26,564 bases of DNA from IMG/VR virus record IMGVR_UViG_3300031695_001027, positions 1 through 26,564 of that record. One strand, written 5' to 3'. The notes beneath the pieces were generated by a model. It did not search any database and was not told where the DNA came from. It saw only the letters and a program-made list of their open reading frames with translations. Of this stretch, positions 20,888 through 26,564 are shown in pieces. How positions within the stretch are numbered: the stretch's first letter is position 1; each line of letters begins with the position of its first letter. Position numbers and translations under genes: made by a program. The stretch is from a virus.

Positions 20888-21781
20888 TTAATTTCCTTGT
20901 CCAAATGTTGTATTTAAAACTGGTTCTACTTCCTCTATAATATCAATATATTCTGATGTTGGTTTAAGTGGTGTTATTTCAACTTCACTAATCACCTCTT
21001 CTTTAAAATCCCACACATCAGTTCTTTCGCCTTCTTTTATTAATTCTACTACCGCAGCTTCAATAGCTGACTTTACTGCCAAACTTCCTGGTTCATTTAA
21101 AGTTAAGCCAGATTCAAACTCAAACACTTGTGTGCCTTTATCATAAAACTTTAGTATTGCTAAGCTATCTGCAGTTGAGTAAATTGTTTTCTGAACATTG
21201 ACTGCAGCTATAACCAAACCTGTATTAACACTTATAGCTCTCAAACTTACTGTAATGATATCTTCACTAAACTTTGTTGATGGTCCTATTCCTAATATTC
21301 TAGCGGCACTTCCTCCACTTCTCACTGATGTATCATAACCAGTAATACCACCTTCAATAATCATACCAGCGAATCGCATTGGTTGTAATTTCTTGGCATC
21401 AGCTCCTTCATATGCTTCTCGCATCTGTCGAACTATCTGTCTTTCTTGTGTAAGACTCGCAAGACCAACTCTTTCTACTACATCAAACCAACCAGCATTA
21501 CCCACATCTCTTAACGCTTTAATTAAAAAGGCTTCAGCGCCTTGTGTTACTGCCGTACTGAAACTCGATTGTGTCGAACTAGGTCTTCTTTGACCTGTTT
21601 GGTCTTTAAAACTATAAACAGCAACAGATACTTTGCCCATCATTGGTTTTGGTATAGTATCAAATTCTTTATATGTAGAGTTCTTTACAGCCATAGGAGG
21701 TTCATACTCTCCTTTAATTGCTTGAGATGTAGCACAGCCAGTTAAGATGGATAATACCATCAATAATAAAAGTAGTTTCAT
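20888..21781 (-). CDS. csgG: CsgG, curli secretion outer-membrane pore lipoprotein
   Basis: 297 aa (E. coli CsgG 277). The lipoprotein signal ends ILTGC, Cys16. CsgG landmarks follow: KVSVAVYSFKDQTGQRRPSS, FSTAVTQGAEAFLIKALRD, WFDVVERVGLASLTQERQIV, MIIEGGITGYDTSVRSGGSA, ARILGIG and TVSLRAISVNTGLVIAAVNV. CsgG forms a nonameric outer-membrane channel that exports curlins. The constriction loop differs: where E. coli has Tyr51 and Asn55, this protein appears to have Ser; Phe56 is kept. A C-terminal acidic extension (EEVISEVEITPLK and after) is longer than in E. coli. It begins one base after the csgF stop. Confidence 0.95.
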   Translation of the reverse strand: MKLLLLLMVLSILTGCATSQAIKGEYEPPMAVKNSTYKEFDTIPKPMMGKVSVAVYSFKDQTGQRRPSSTQSSFSTAVTQGAEAFLIKALRDVGNAGWFDVVERVGLASLTQERQIVRQMREAYEGADAKKLQPMRFAGMIIEGGITGYDTSVRSGGSAARILGIGPSTKFSEDIITVSLRAISVNTGLVIAAVNVQKTIYSTADSLAILKFYDKGTQVFEFESGLTLNEPGSLAVKSAIEAAVVELIKEGERTDVWDFKEEVISEVEITPLKPTSEYIDIIEEVEPVLNTTFGQGN

Positions 21782-21782
21782 A

Positions 21783-22232
21783 TTAAAAAGTAAAGTCGCC
21801 TAATGGTATTGCAATGCTTGTTGTTGTGCCTACCACATCAATAACACTTAAGTTAATCTGACTTGATGTTTTAGCCCAATTGATAATGTTACCTTCAAAG
21901 TTTAATGTGCCTGATGTAGGTGATGACGAATCATCTGTAAACATCGCAGTAGCTAAATCTTGTGATATCTGTGCATAAATTCTAGATTCTAAATTACTCA
22001 TAAATTTAGCAATATTGGTACTACCTTTTTGTCTAGCAGCTTCTTTTAATTGTGATTCGAGTTTATCTGCAATTGCCTTTTTACGAGAATGTTCTTGATT
22101 CTCTATTGTCAAGACATGTCCAGAATATCCATTACCATTAAAGGCAGGACTTTTAAACTCAAAATCATTTTGGGGTTGTGAGGTCGCATTAATTGACCAC
22201 AGAAAAACACCCATATAAATTAGTTTATTCAT
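21783..22232 (-). CDS. csgF: CsgF, curli assembly/nucleation accessory protein
   Basis: 149 aa (E. coli CsgF 138). A signal peptide (LIYMGVFLWSINATS) is followed by NDFEFKSPAFNGNGYSGHVL, matching the N-terminus of CsgF (FQFRNPNFGGNP in E. coli), the part that plugs into the CsgG channel. The next helix has SRIYAQISQDLATAMF, comparable to the CsgF middle segment ending near GG. CsgF joins the pore at the outer membrane and helps curlin nucleation. It is the first gene of the operon; a late-promoter motif lies about 80 nt upstream. No csgE or csgD is in the window. The csgF-csgG pair agrees with reports I recall from marine myophages. Confidence 0.88.
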   Translation of the reverse strand: MNKLIYMGVFLWSINATSQPQNDFEFKSPAFNGNGYSGHVLTIENQEHSRKKAIADKLESQLKEAARQKGSTNIAKFMSNLESRIYAQISQDLATAMFTDDSSSPTSGTLNFEGNIINWAKTSSQINLSVIDVVGTTTSIAIPLGDFTF

Positions 22233-22306
22233 ATATGTTCCGTTCAGTTATTGTATGTCAGAGGCAGTTACAACGGTTAGTTGTAAATTAATATAAAATG
22301 ATATAC

Positions 22307-22342
22307 CAGTATTTATCCAGGAGAATCCTGTTTTTTATACTG
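22307..22342 (+). terminator. Imperfect hairpin with a plus-strand U-run
   Basis: Outer stem CAGTAT/ATACTG (22307-22312 with 22337-22342) and inner stem CAGGA/TCCTG (22318-22322 with 22326-22330, loop GAA) separated by an internal loop that includes TTTTTT (22331-22336). On the plus strand the inner hairpin and the T-run look like a terminator, but both flanking genes are on the minus strand. It lies between the rpsU stop and csgF, so it may separate those transcripts as a structure. Confidence 0.4.
22310..22317 (-). promoter_or_regulatory. Candidate late promoter for the csgF-cyclase operon
   Basis: Minus strand reads GATAAATA (NATAAATA), 78 nt before the csgF start, in the only non-coding gap upstream of the eight-gene operon. 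It overlaps the hairpin at 22307-22342. No GCTTGAC-type early promoter occurs in this gap, which supports late timing for the operon. Confidence 0.55.
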
Positions 22343-22359
22343 ATATTGATGAGTTAATA

Positions 22360-22632
22360 CTAATACTTTTTCGCACGACCAGCTAGATGGGTCTGTTCAA
22401 ACTTTTTAGCCCAACGTTTCTTTGCTCGGCCTTTTGCTAACTTTCTTTTTTCTGATGGTTTTGAATATTCACCTCGTTCTTTTAATTCTCGAAGTAATCC
22501 AGAATTATCTACTTTTCTTTTGAATATTCTTAAAGCCTTATCAAAAAACATCTTATCGTCTAAAACAACTTTTAGTCCAAATGTATCTTTTTCCCAAGCC
22601 TTCTTATAAACTTTCTTATCAGTAATTGCCAT
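22360..22632 (-). CDS. rpsU: Ribosomal protein S21 (phage-encoded)
   Basis: 90 aa. The core FDKALRIFKRKVDNSGLLRE, then LKERGEYSKPSEKRKLAKGR, then AKKRWAKK is plainly bS21, with about 20 extra N-terminal residues and a C-tail that ends LAGRAKKY. S21 is a 30S protein involved in initiation of translation; it is one of the ribosomal proteins most often found in phages. A phage copy could reprogram host ribosomes toward phage messages. It starts 3 nt after the preceding stop and is the last gene of its operon. Confidence 0.93.
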   Translation of the reverse strand: MAITDKKVYKKAWEKDTFGLKVVLDDKMFFDKALRIFKRKVDNSGLLRELKERGEYSKPSEKRKLAKGRAKKRWAKKFEQTHLAGRAKKY

Positions 22633-22635
22633 TCT

Positions 22636-22839
22636 TTAGATTTTGCTCCTTTTGTCCAACATTGCTTGTTTTCTTATTATTTCTTTAAGATATTTAGCTC
22701 TGTCTTTATTTTTAACTGTCTTTTCTGCTAACTCTGTCAATTGTGCTATGTTCAATGGTCCCAATCTTGGTTTATCATTATGAGTTCTCATTGGATTAGC
22801 TTTTCTTTTACCTGGATGAATTCTTACTGTAACTGCCAT
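22636..22839 (-). CDS. Small basic phage protein, unknown function
   Basis: 67 aa. The N-terminal MAVTVRIHPGKRKANPMRTH, then NDKPRLGPLNIAQLTELAEK, then KDRAKYLKEIIRKQ is a pattern I recall from many myoviruses, where short proteins carry RKANPMR and LGPLN. It is strongly basic and may bind RNA or the ribosome, which its position just before rpsU would suit. The ribosome site AAGGATAATATC precedes the ATG. No function assigned. Confidence 0.7.
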   Translation of the reverse strand: MAVTVRIHPGKRKANPMRTHNDKPRLGPLNIAQLTELAEKTVKNKDRAKYLKEIIRKQAMLDKRSKI

Positions 22840-22884
22840 GATATTATCCTTAAATAGTGTTAGCGTGAGTGCTATTTAGTCGAT

Positions 22885-23328
22885 TTATAATTCAAATGAT
22901 ACATTTTTGATTGTATCGAATCTAAAACTTCTCCAACCTTTCTTATCGACATCAAAAACCGGCAAAACATCGCCATTTACTGCTTTTTTAGCTTCAGTTG
23001 TTGCACCTTCTTTGGTAATCTCTGGTAAAAACGATTCTTGAAGAGTACAAGACATTTCTCTTAACTTTCCGTCTGCTTTTGTAAAAGATACTTTAACTAT
23101 TTGTCTTTTTAATGCAGAAATAAGAACATCTTTAGATTTTTCATCAGAAAAGTTGCCTAATTTCTCAGATTCGATATTAATTCTTAGTTTTTGCGGCACA
23201 TGAGTGCCAGGTTCTGCTTGATAAGGTTCAGCCGGCCATTCTTTAGTAGCCATTCCTGCATTTGATTGCATTTCTTTCAATTCACTGGCATCTACCATGT
23301 CAGCTGCTAATATATCATCTCTATTCAT
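22885..23328 (-). CDS. WYL_2 / Sm-like SH3 fold (DUF2693-type) phage protein
   Basis: 147 aa. Residues about 60-147 hold DVLISALKRQIVKVSFTKAD, GKLREMSCTLQESFLPE, VLPVFDVDKKGWRSFRFDTI, which is the T4-like phage pattern of a small beta-barrel (Sm/SH3-like, DUF2693). Such domains often bind nucleic acid. The N-terminal third is polar and less conserved (residues 1-45). It begins one base from the upstream stop. Which process it serves is unknown. Confidence 0.75.
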   Translation of the reverse strand: MNRDDILAADMVDASELKEMQSNAGMATKEWPAEPYQAEPGTHVPQKLRINIESEKLGNFSDEKSKDVLISALKRQIVKVSFTKADGKLREMSCTLQESFLPEITKEGATTEAKKAVNGDVLPVFDVDKKGWRSFRFDTIKNVSFEL

Positions 23329-23330
23329 GT

Positions 23331-23561
23331 TTAACTTTCCTCCCAGAGGTCTATATGATTAATTTTAGATACCACAACACTCAATTCTTCTTTTACAGTC
23401 CAAGTTAAGTCACCTCCAGCGAAAATTGCTGTAACAAGCTTTTTCTTTTTCTTGTCTTGAGGGTCTATCATCGAGAAAACAGATATAATTTTATCTGGAT
23501 TTATCCAAACGTCTTTGTTGTGTGCTTCTTTTAATGTATTTGTAAATAATACTAACGCCAT
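23331..23561 (-). CDS. Small phage protein, unknown function
   Basis: 76 aa: MALVLFTNTLKEAHNKDVWI, NPDKIISVFSMIDPQDKKKK, LVTAIFAGGDLTWTVKEELS. The layout is a compact beta-rich domain with WINPDKI, like small conserved proteins I recall from cyanophages. It sits between the SAP-like gene and the WYL_2 gene in one operon. No signal peptide or membrane segment is seen. No function can be assigned. Confidence 0.62.
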   Translation of the reverse strand: MALVLFTNTLKEAHNKDVWINPDKIISVFSMIDPQDKKKKKLVTAIFAGGDLTWTVKEELSVVVSKINHIDLWEES

Positions 23562-23578
23562 AATATAATACTCCTATT

Positions 23579-23752
23579 TTACTTCATTACTTTTAATAAT
23601 TGTTTGACTAATTTGTCTTTTGTTTCTCTTCGGTCTAATTCTATTCCCCATGAGCGACCAATTTCTTCTAAAGTTACTTTATCAAACTCTCTGAGTTCAG
23701 CTTTAGTGTAATTCCATTTTGGTAAGAATAGTTTCTTTATCCAGTTAAACAT
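23579..23752 (-). CDS. Small SAP/Rho-N-like protein (57 aa)
   Basis: 57 aa, below most cutoffs. MFNWIKKLFLPKWNYTKAEL, then EFDKVTLEEIGRSWGIELDR, RRETKDKLVKQLLKVMK: the second half has the two-helix pattern of SAP or Rho-N domains (LEEIGRSWGI, TKDKLVKQLL), which bind nucleic acid. A good ribosome site (GGAGAAACAAAAG) is upstream, and it starts inside the end of the 23745 gene (the ATG lies within its last codons). Confidence 0.65.
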   Translation of the reverse strand: MFNWIKKLFLPKWNYTKAELREFDKVTLEEIGRSWGIELDRRETKDKLVKQLLKVMK

Positions 23753-24191
23753 CTTTTGTTTCTCCTTGTTTTTTTATCTCTGTTTGTTGTATAGACTTTG
23801 CAATATTGTATAGTTTTTGAATATTAACATTCTTATCTATACGAGTAGCATAATCTTTCATCCATTTGGCAGATTTGTCAGTTTTTCGAAGTATAACTCC
23901 GTGAACATTCGAACCGGCAAGGCCTTTTAGATAAGTATCAACATCAGAGAACACAGCTTCAAACGATTCCTCTACTGCTGGAAAGCCCAACTTGTCTTTA
24001 CCAATAAATGAAACATGAAACATATCTCCATGAGAAGTTCCATTCATTTTTATTTGGTTTTCGTATTCATCACCTTTCAGCTGAAACCAATCCTGTGCCA
24101 TATGGCCAGGAGTTTCGGGGTCAGGAAAAAAGTATACGCCATCAAAAGGATATTCCGTTTTCTTGTCGTTGGTATTCTCTAGTGGGTCCAA
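23745..24191 (-). CDS. Conserved phage protein, unknown function
   Basis: 148 aa beginning at a TTG (24191) with strong GAGGA 8 nt upstream; no ATG exists before residue 30, which supports the TTG. The first part is beta-rich and acidic (PFDGVYFFPDPETPGHMAQD, DWFQLKGDEYENQIKMNG), the C-terminal part basic and helical (KSAKWMKDYATRIDKNVN, NIQKLYNIAKSIQQTEIKK). It overlaps the preceding gene by 50 nt. No family recognised. Confidence 0.55.
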   Translation of the reverse strand: MDPLENTNDKKTEYPFDGVYFFPDPETPGHMAQDWFQLKGDEYENQIKMNGTSHGDMFHVSFIGKDKLGFPAVEESFEAVFSDVDTYLKGLAGSNVHGVILRKTDKSAKWMKDYATRIDKNVNIQKLYNIAKSIQQTEIKKQGETKDV

Positions 24192-24429
24192 ACGTGTCTT
24201 CCTCTGAAAGTGGTTTTTCTTTATTTCTAAAGTCTTTGGTCATTGCAGTGAAACTATTAAAGAATTCAGTAATGTCAGCAGATGGATTTCTCACCTTAAC
24301 GCTAACACACATTGTCTTCTGTTCAATTAAGTCTCTAGCATGTTGACAATCTTCTTGACTATCAAAACGGTAAGTCTCTTCGACTCCGCCTATAGATGAA
24401 ATAACAAGTAATGCAAATAGTGTATTCAT
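24142..24429 (-). CDS. Small secreted protein, unknown function
   Basis: 95 aa with a short signal-like N-terminus (MNTLFALLVISSIGG) and a mature part with two cysteines (SQEDCQHARDLIEQKTMCVS) that probably pair in the periplasm. The region after residue 50 is helical and acidic (EFFNSFTAMTKDFRNKEK). It overlaps the next gene by 50 nt and the previous one by 1 nt (TAATG). Periplasmic location is inferred; function unknown. Confidence 0.6.
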   Translation of the reverse strand: MNTLFALLVISSIGGVEETYRFDSQEDCQHARDLIEQKTMCVSVKVRNPSADITEFFNSFTAMTKDFRNKEKPLSEEDTFGPTREYQRQENGISF

Positions 24430-24803
24430 TAGTGTTTAGTCGCCTCTGTACCTACATCACCATCATAGAAATCACCAAGTTCAGCAACTTCTTCTGTAAT
24501 GCCAGTCATAATTTTATTGAAGGCTTCTAAACAATCTGTATGTTTACACATTACCATTGTTCGTGCAATTATGATTGAAGAAATATTCAATGGATGAAGA
24601 TTGTGCTTTTCTGATATTGACATAAGATAATCATCTACTTCATTAGAAACTTGTACTATCTTTTTGTCATGAGTTGCAGAATCGCCAACTGGATTTTCAG
24701 AATCATATACATGGTCATCATGCACTGAATCTGTATTTACTTCCAATAAATCATCAACATCTTTAATAATTTGTCCGTCTACCTTGTTATCTTTCTTTGC
24801 CAT
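24429..24803 (-). CDS. Acidic phage protein, unknown function
   Basis: 124 aa from ATG 24803 (MAKKDNKVDGQIIKDVDDLL), which has GGAG 9 nt upstream; a second ATG at 24818 is possible but has a poorer site. The N-terminal half is acidic and probably disordered (EVNTDSVHDDHVYDSENP). The C-terminal half forms helices (NEVDDYLMSISEKHNLHP, LNISSIIIARTMVMCKHTDC, AFNKIMTGITEEV). It is the first gene downstream of the 24849-24877 early promoter. No family recognised. Confidence 0.58.
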   Translation of the reverse strand: MAKKDNKVDGQIIKDVDDLLEVNTDSVHDDHVYDSENPVGDSATHDKKIVQVSNEVDDYLMSISEKHNLHPLNISSIIIARTMVMCKHTDCLEAFNKIMTGITEEVAELGDFYDGDVGTEATKH

Positions 24804-24848
24804 GCCATCTATCTCCATAATTTAAAAAAACATTATTCATTCATACTA

Positions 24849-24877
24849 ATCCTATCATAATCGATGATGGATGTCAA
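24849..24877 (-). promoter_or_regulatory. Early sigma70-type promoter
   Basis: Minus strand: GCTTGACA (-35 hexamer 24877-24872, perfect), 17-nt spacer, TAGGAT (24854-24849). Its -35 overlaps the last codons of the 24874 gene. It drives the operon running down to rpsU. Confidence 0.75.
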
Positions 24878-25059
24878 GCACCTTTTTCATCTTTGCCTGG
24901 TCTAATCTCACCTTCTTTATCTATATGAATAACTTCTTGCTCTGTTAGTTTATCGACCACAAATTCAACTGCACCATCACGGCCTTCTTTTAAACCAATC
25001 TTATAAAACACATAGACTAAAATTGCCCATGTAATTGTTATTGCCATTTCGTAGCTCAT
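24874..25059 (-). CDS. Small single-pass membrane protein
   Basis: 61 aa from ATG 25059 (MSYEMAITITWAILVYVFYK), which has GGAGG 4 nt upstream and overlaps the protease stop (ATGA); the frame remains open 15 nt further. The membrane helix covers about residues 4-21, followed by an acidic cytoplasmic or periplasmic tail (GLKEGRDGAVEFVVDKLTEQ). Its end overlaps the -35 element of the next promoter. Function unknown. Confidence 0.66.
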   Translation of the reverse strand: MSYEMAITITWAILVYVFYKIGLKEGRDGAVEFVVDKLTEQEVIHIDKEGEIRPGKDEKGA

Positions 25060-25682
25060 AGTTCCTCCATCCACTTATAAATCTTTTTATAGAGAGCCTT
25101 TTGTGTCTTTGACCAATCGGTCCCGGCAAAGGCCTTTTTGTAAACTTTATACGACTCAACCAATTTCTTTCTATCTAATTGAGTAGCAGTCTTAAATCTT
25201 TTTCTACCACCATAGTGTTCAACTATCTCTAGTGCTATGTCATGTGCATATGCACCAATCTCATCTTTATTGGATAGATAAGTTCTTTGTTGAGTTACCT
25301 TATCTCGTTCTACATTAAATCCAGAATCACCTTCAATTCTTTGTGAGTTCTGACTCTTGTGAATCATCTCATGCTGAAGTACCTGGCTTAACTCAAACAT
25401 AAAGGCGTGTCGCCTCTTATCAGTCCAATTATGAATCTGCTTATGGTTCGAACTGAACAACAAGGTCACACATATTGGTTGTCTTTTTCTTTCTGCATCA
25501 AACGTACCGGAGACCGATATTTCTGAGAGGTCTAACTCTGGTATCCATTTTACTTCTAACCTGGAACCAAAAGGTCGTATCGCACTTCGCACCTCTGAGA
25601 CAATTTCTTTATGTGTCATCTGACAAAGAAGAATTTTTTCCAGACTCTCCAATGCCTTATTCACTTTAATCGTTAAGTACAA
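25056..25682 (-). CDS. Putative zinc metallopeptidase (SprT-like HExxH)
   Basis: 208 aa from TTG 25682 with GGAG 9 nt upstream; the nearest alternative is GTG at 25664. It has HEMIHKSQ (His104, Glu105, His108), an HExxH zinc site, within FELSQVLQHEMIHK, and a downstream conserved stretch DEIGAYAHDIALEI that may provide the third ligand. The tail is basic (KKAFAGTDWSKTQKALYKKI). SprT-like metallopeptidases act on DNA-linked proteins in cells; phage versions are of unknown use. A late motif is just upstream (25708). Activity is inferred from the motif only. Confidence 0.68.
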   Translation of the reverse strand: MYLTIKVNKALESLEKILLCQMTHKEIVSEVRSAIRPFGSRLEVKWIPELDLSEISVSGTFDAERKRQPICVTLLFSSNHKQIHNWTDKRRHAFMFELSQVLQHEMIHKSQNSQRIEGDSGFNVERDKVTQQRTYLSNKDEIGAYAHDIALEIVEHYGGRKRFKTATQLDRKKLVESYKVYKKAFAGTDWSKTQKALYKKIYKWMEEL

Positions 25683-25707
25683 ATTTAAATACTCCAGTAT
25701 AATCCAC

Positions 25708-25715
25708 TATTTATT
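25708..25715 (-). promoter_or_regulatory. Weak candidate late promoter for the metallopeptidase gene
   Basis: Minus strand reads AATAAATA, 26 nt before TTG 25682, in the short non-coding gap after the 25727 gene. It matches NATAAATA but the sequence is AT-rich, so this is weak. Confidence 0.35.
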
Positions 25716-25726
25716 CCGAATACATA

Positions 25727-26047
25727 CTATCCATGAAAATGCTCACCCATATAATTAGGTCTCATAATCACTTTCTTTTTATTTGCTCTATCATAAAGAT
25801 ATATCGCAGATACGATTCCTAAGGCTCCTCCGAGTCCGGCAACAATCAACGTAGAGTAACCAGCGTCATTCACAACCAATCGAATAAAGAAGAAGTTCGC
25901 AACCGTTATGGCTATCGAAGTCATCGCAGCCGCAACATATTTCGAACCTTGGACATTCTTACTTTGGAGTCCTAATAGACCGACCAGTAAGAATGAAGCT
26001 GCGAATAGTATTATAAAGTCTTGGTATTCTATCACAAATTTAAGCAT
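25727..26047 (-). CDS. Small multi-pass membrane protein, unknown function
   Basis: 106 aa with three predicted membrane helices (about residues 10-26, 37-57, 66-84), then a basic, His-ending tail (RANKKKVIMRPNYMGEHFHG). The first helix contains ILFAASFLLVGLLGLQSK, the second YVAAAMTSIAITVANFFFI. I recall similar three-helix proteins in marine T4-like phages. It overlaps the upstream gene by 8 nt. Possible holin-like or membrane-remodelling role, without evidence. Confidence 0.66.
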   Translation of the reverse strand: MLKFVIEYQDFIILFAASFLLVGLLGLQSKNVQGSKYVAAAMTSIAITVANFFFIRLVVNDAGYSTLIVAGLGGALGIVSAIYLYDRANKKKVIMRPNYMGEHFHG

Positions 26048-26417
26048 ATTTTTCCTCTATTTTTAGTTCAGACATTTTCTCTAGAAATGCCGTTATCTCA
26101 TAATCTAATCTAGCACCAGTAATGGAATCCATTTTGGCACCAGTCTTATAAACAGCTTCGAAAGCTCGAGCCACATCTTTTGGGTCTTCATTGGGCCTCG
26201 CATCAATCTCAATCTTTCTACATCTATAAAATTCTTTTTTCGCAACCTCTTGCTCATTGCGAAGCAAAACAGATTCCTTGTTCCAGACTTCTACGTCTTG
26301 GATAAACAACTCACCAGTTCCTGTGTCGGTCGAGATAAACAGTTCAGCCGTTTGGCGACTGTTACAACACGCCACTATTTGGTATTCATCAGTCATTATA
26401 TTATATACATTACTCAT
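26040..26417 (-). CDS. Conserved phage protein, unknown function
   Basis: 125 aa: MSNVYNIMTDEYQIVACCNS, QTAELFISTDTGTGELFIQD, then a charged helical section (RNEQEVAKKEFYRCRKIEID) and NEDPKDVARAFEAVYKTGAK. It looks cytoplasmic. It is the first gene of an operon that includes the 25727 membrane protein, led by the 26449-26476 promoter. A second possible ATG is at 26396 (MTDEYQ). No family recognised. Confidence 0.58.
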   Translation of the reverse strand: MSNVYNIMTDEYQIVACCNSRQTAELFISTDTGTGELFIQDVEVWNKESVLLRNEQEVAKKEFYRCRKIEIDARPNEDPKDVARAFEAVYKTGAKMDSITGARLDYEITAFLEKMSELKIEEKYA

Positions 26418-26448
26418 TTTATTGCCTCGTTATTTAATTTCTACAACC

Positions 26449-26476
26449 ATTATAACACAATGGGCAAGAAAGTCAA
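26449..26476 (-). promoter_or_regulatory. Early sigma70-type promoter
   Basis: Minus strand: GCTTGACT (-35 hexamer 26476-26471), 16-nt spacer, TATAAT (26454-26449). It drives the 26417 gene and the membrane-protein gene after it. Confidence 0.88.
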
Positions 26477-26564
26477 GCGCTCATTTGGTTCAGTTTAGCA
26501 CTAGCTCTAGCGCTTGGGACAGTGGCTCTCACCAATGCTCTGCATTTACGAGTTAAACGTTTCA

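Noticed and set aside
26473-26564. Arg-rich open frame on the minus strand at the right edge
   Set aside because: Cut by the window edge, no visible start, ends within a promoter -35 element; too short to support as a gene.

Overview
This window is a piece of an AT-rich marine T4-like myovirus genome, not a bacterial chromosome. The T4 late-replication block is recognisable: RNase H (11528-12376), gp33 late-transcription coactivator (2722-2955), gp59 helicase loader (1905-2498) and gp32 ssDNA-binding protein (890-1813), all on the minus strand in T4 order but with about 8.5 kb of other genes between RNase H and gp33. Around them lie genes typical of marine T4-like phages: a ClpP-like protease, a GalE-like epimerase, a GT2 glycosyltransferase, a MazG-like protein, a PD-(D/E)XK nuclease, a SleB-type lysin and ribosomal protein S21. 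From memory, pelagimyophages and related phages of the methylotroph clade OM43 have this style and some carry csgG/csgF. A SoxYZ-like carrier (usually tied to quinoprotein dehydrogenases) and an NqrM-like protein weakly favour a methylotrophic, Na+-NQR-bearing host; that is inference.

Layout. 1-870: SoxYZ-like gene on plus, then a terminator shared with gp32. 870-12909: almost continuous minus-strand operons (gp32, gp59, gp33, lysin, nuclease, small phage genes, an LPP20/DUF4384 envelope module, ClpP, GalE, GT2, RNase H). 12931-13012: a divergent control region with one early and two late promoter candidates. 13013-15263: the only long plus-strand island, of small membrane and secreted proteins bracketed by two paralogous 'GFPI' membrane proteins. 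15266-22232: an eight-gene, tightly coupled minus-strand operon: csgF, csgG, a curlin-repeat protein, a 51-aa ORF, a FecR-domain protein, a 50-aa NqrM-like protein, a large curlin-repeat protein with a novel N-terminal domain, and a CHASE2-class III adenylate cyclase. 22360-26417: rpsU and small phage genes.

Regulation is partly readable. Five minus-strand promoters share GCTTGAC(A/T), a 16-17 nt spacer and a TATAAT-like -10 box (7811, 8203, 12968, 24849, 26449); these look like early promoters for host sigma70. A second motif, NATAAATA, matches T4/cyanophage late promoters and occurs upstream of the lysin, csgF, gp32 and the plus-strand island. The LPP20/DUF4384 envelope genes therefore look early, the curli-type operon late.

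The system most worth attention is the 15-22 kb operon. It combines an outer-membrane curli pore, two amyloid-repeat exported proteins, a FecR-type periplasmic protein and a membrane adenylate cyclase with all catalytic residues. That is a complete-looking export-plus-signalling cassette on a virus. Several of its genes, and others in the window, are 27-57 aa ORFs that a normal length cutoff would miss.
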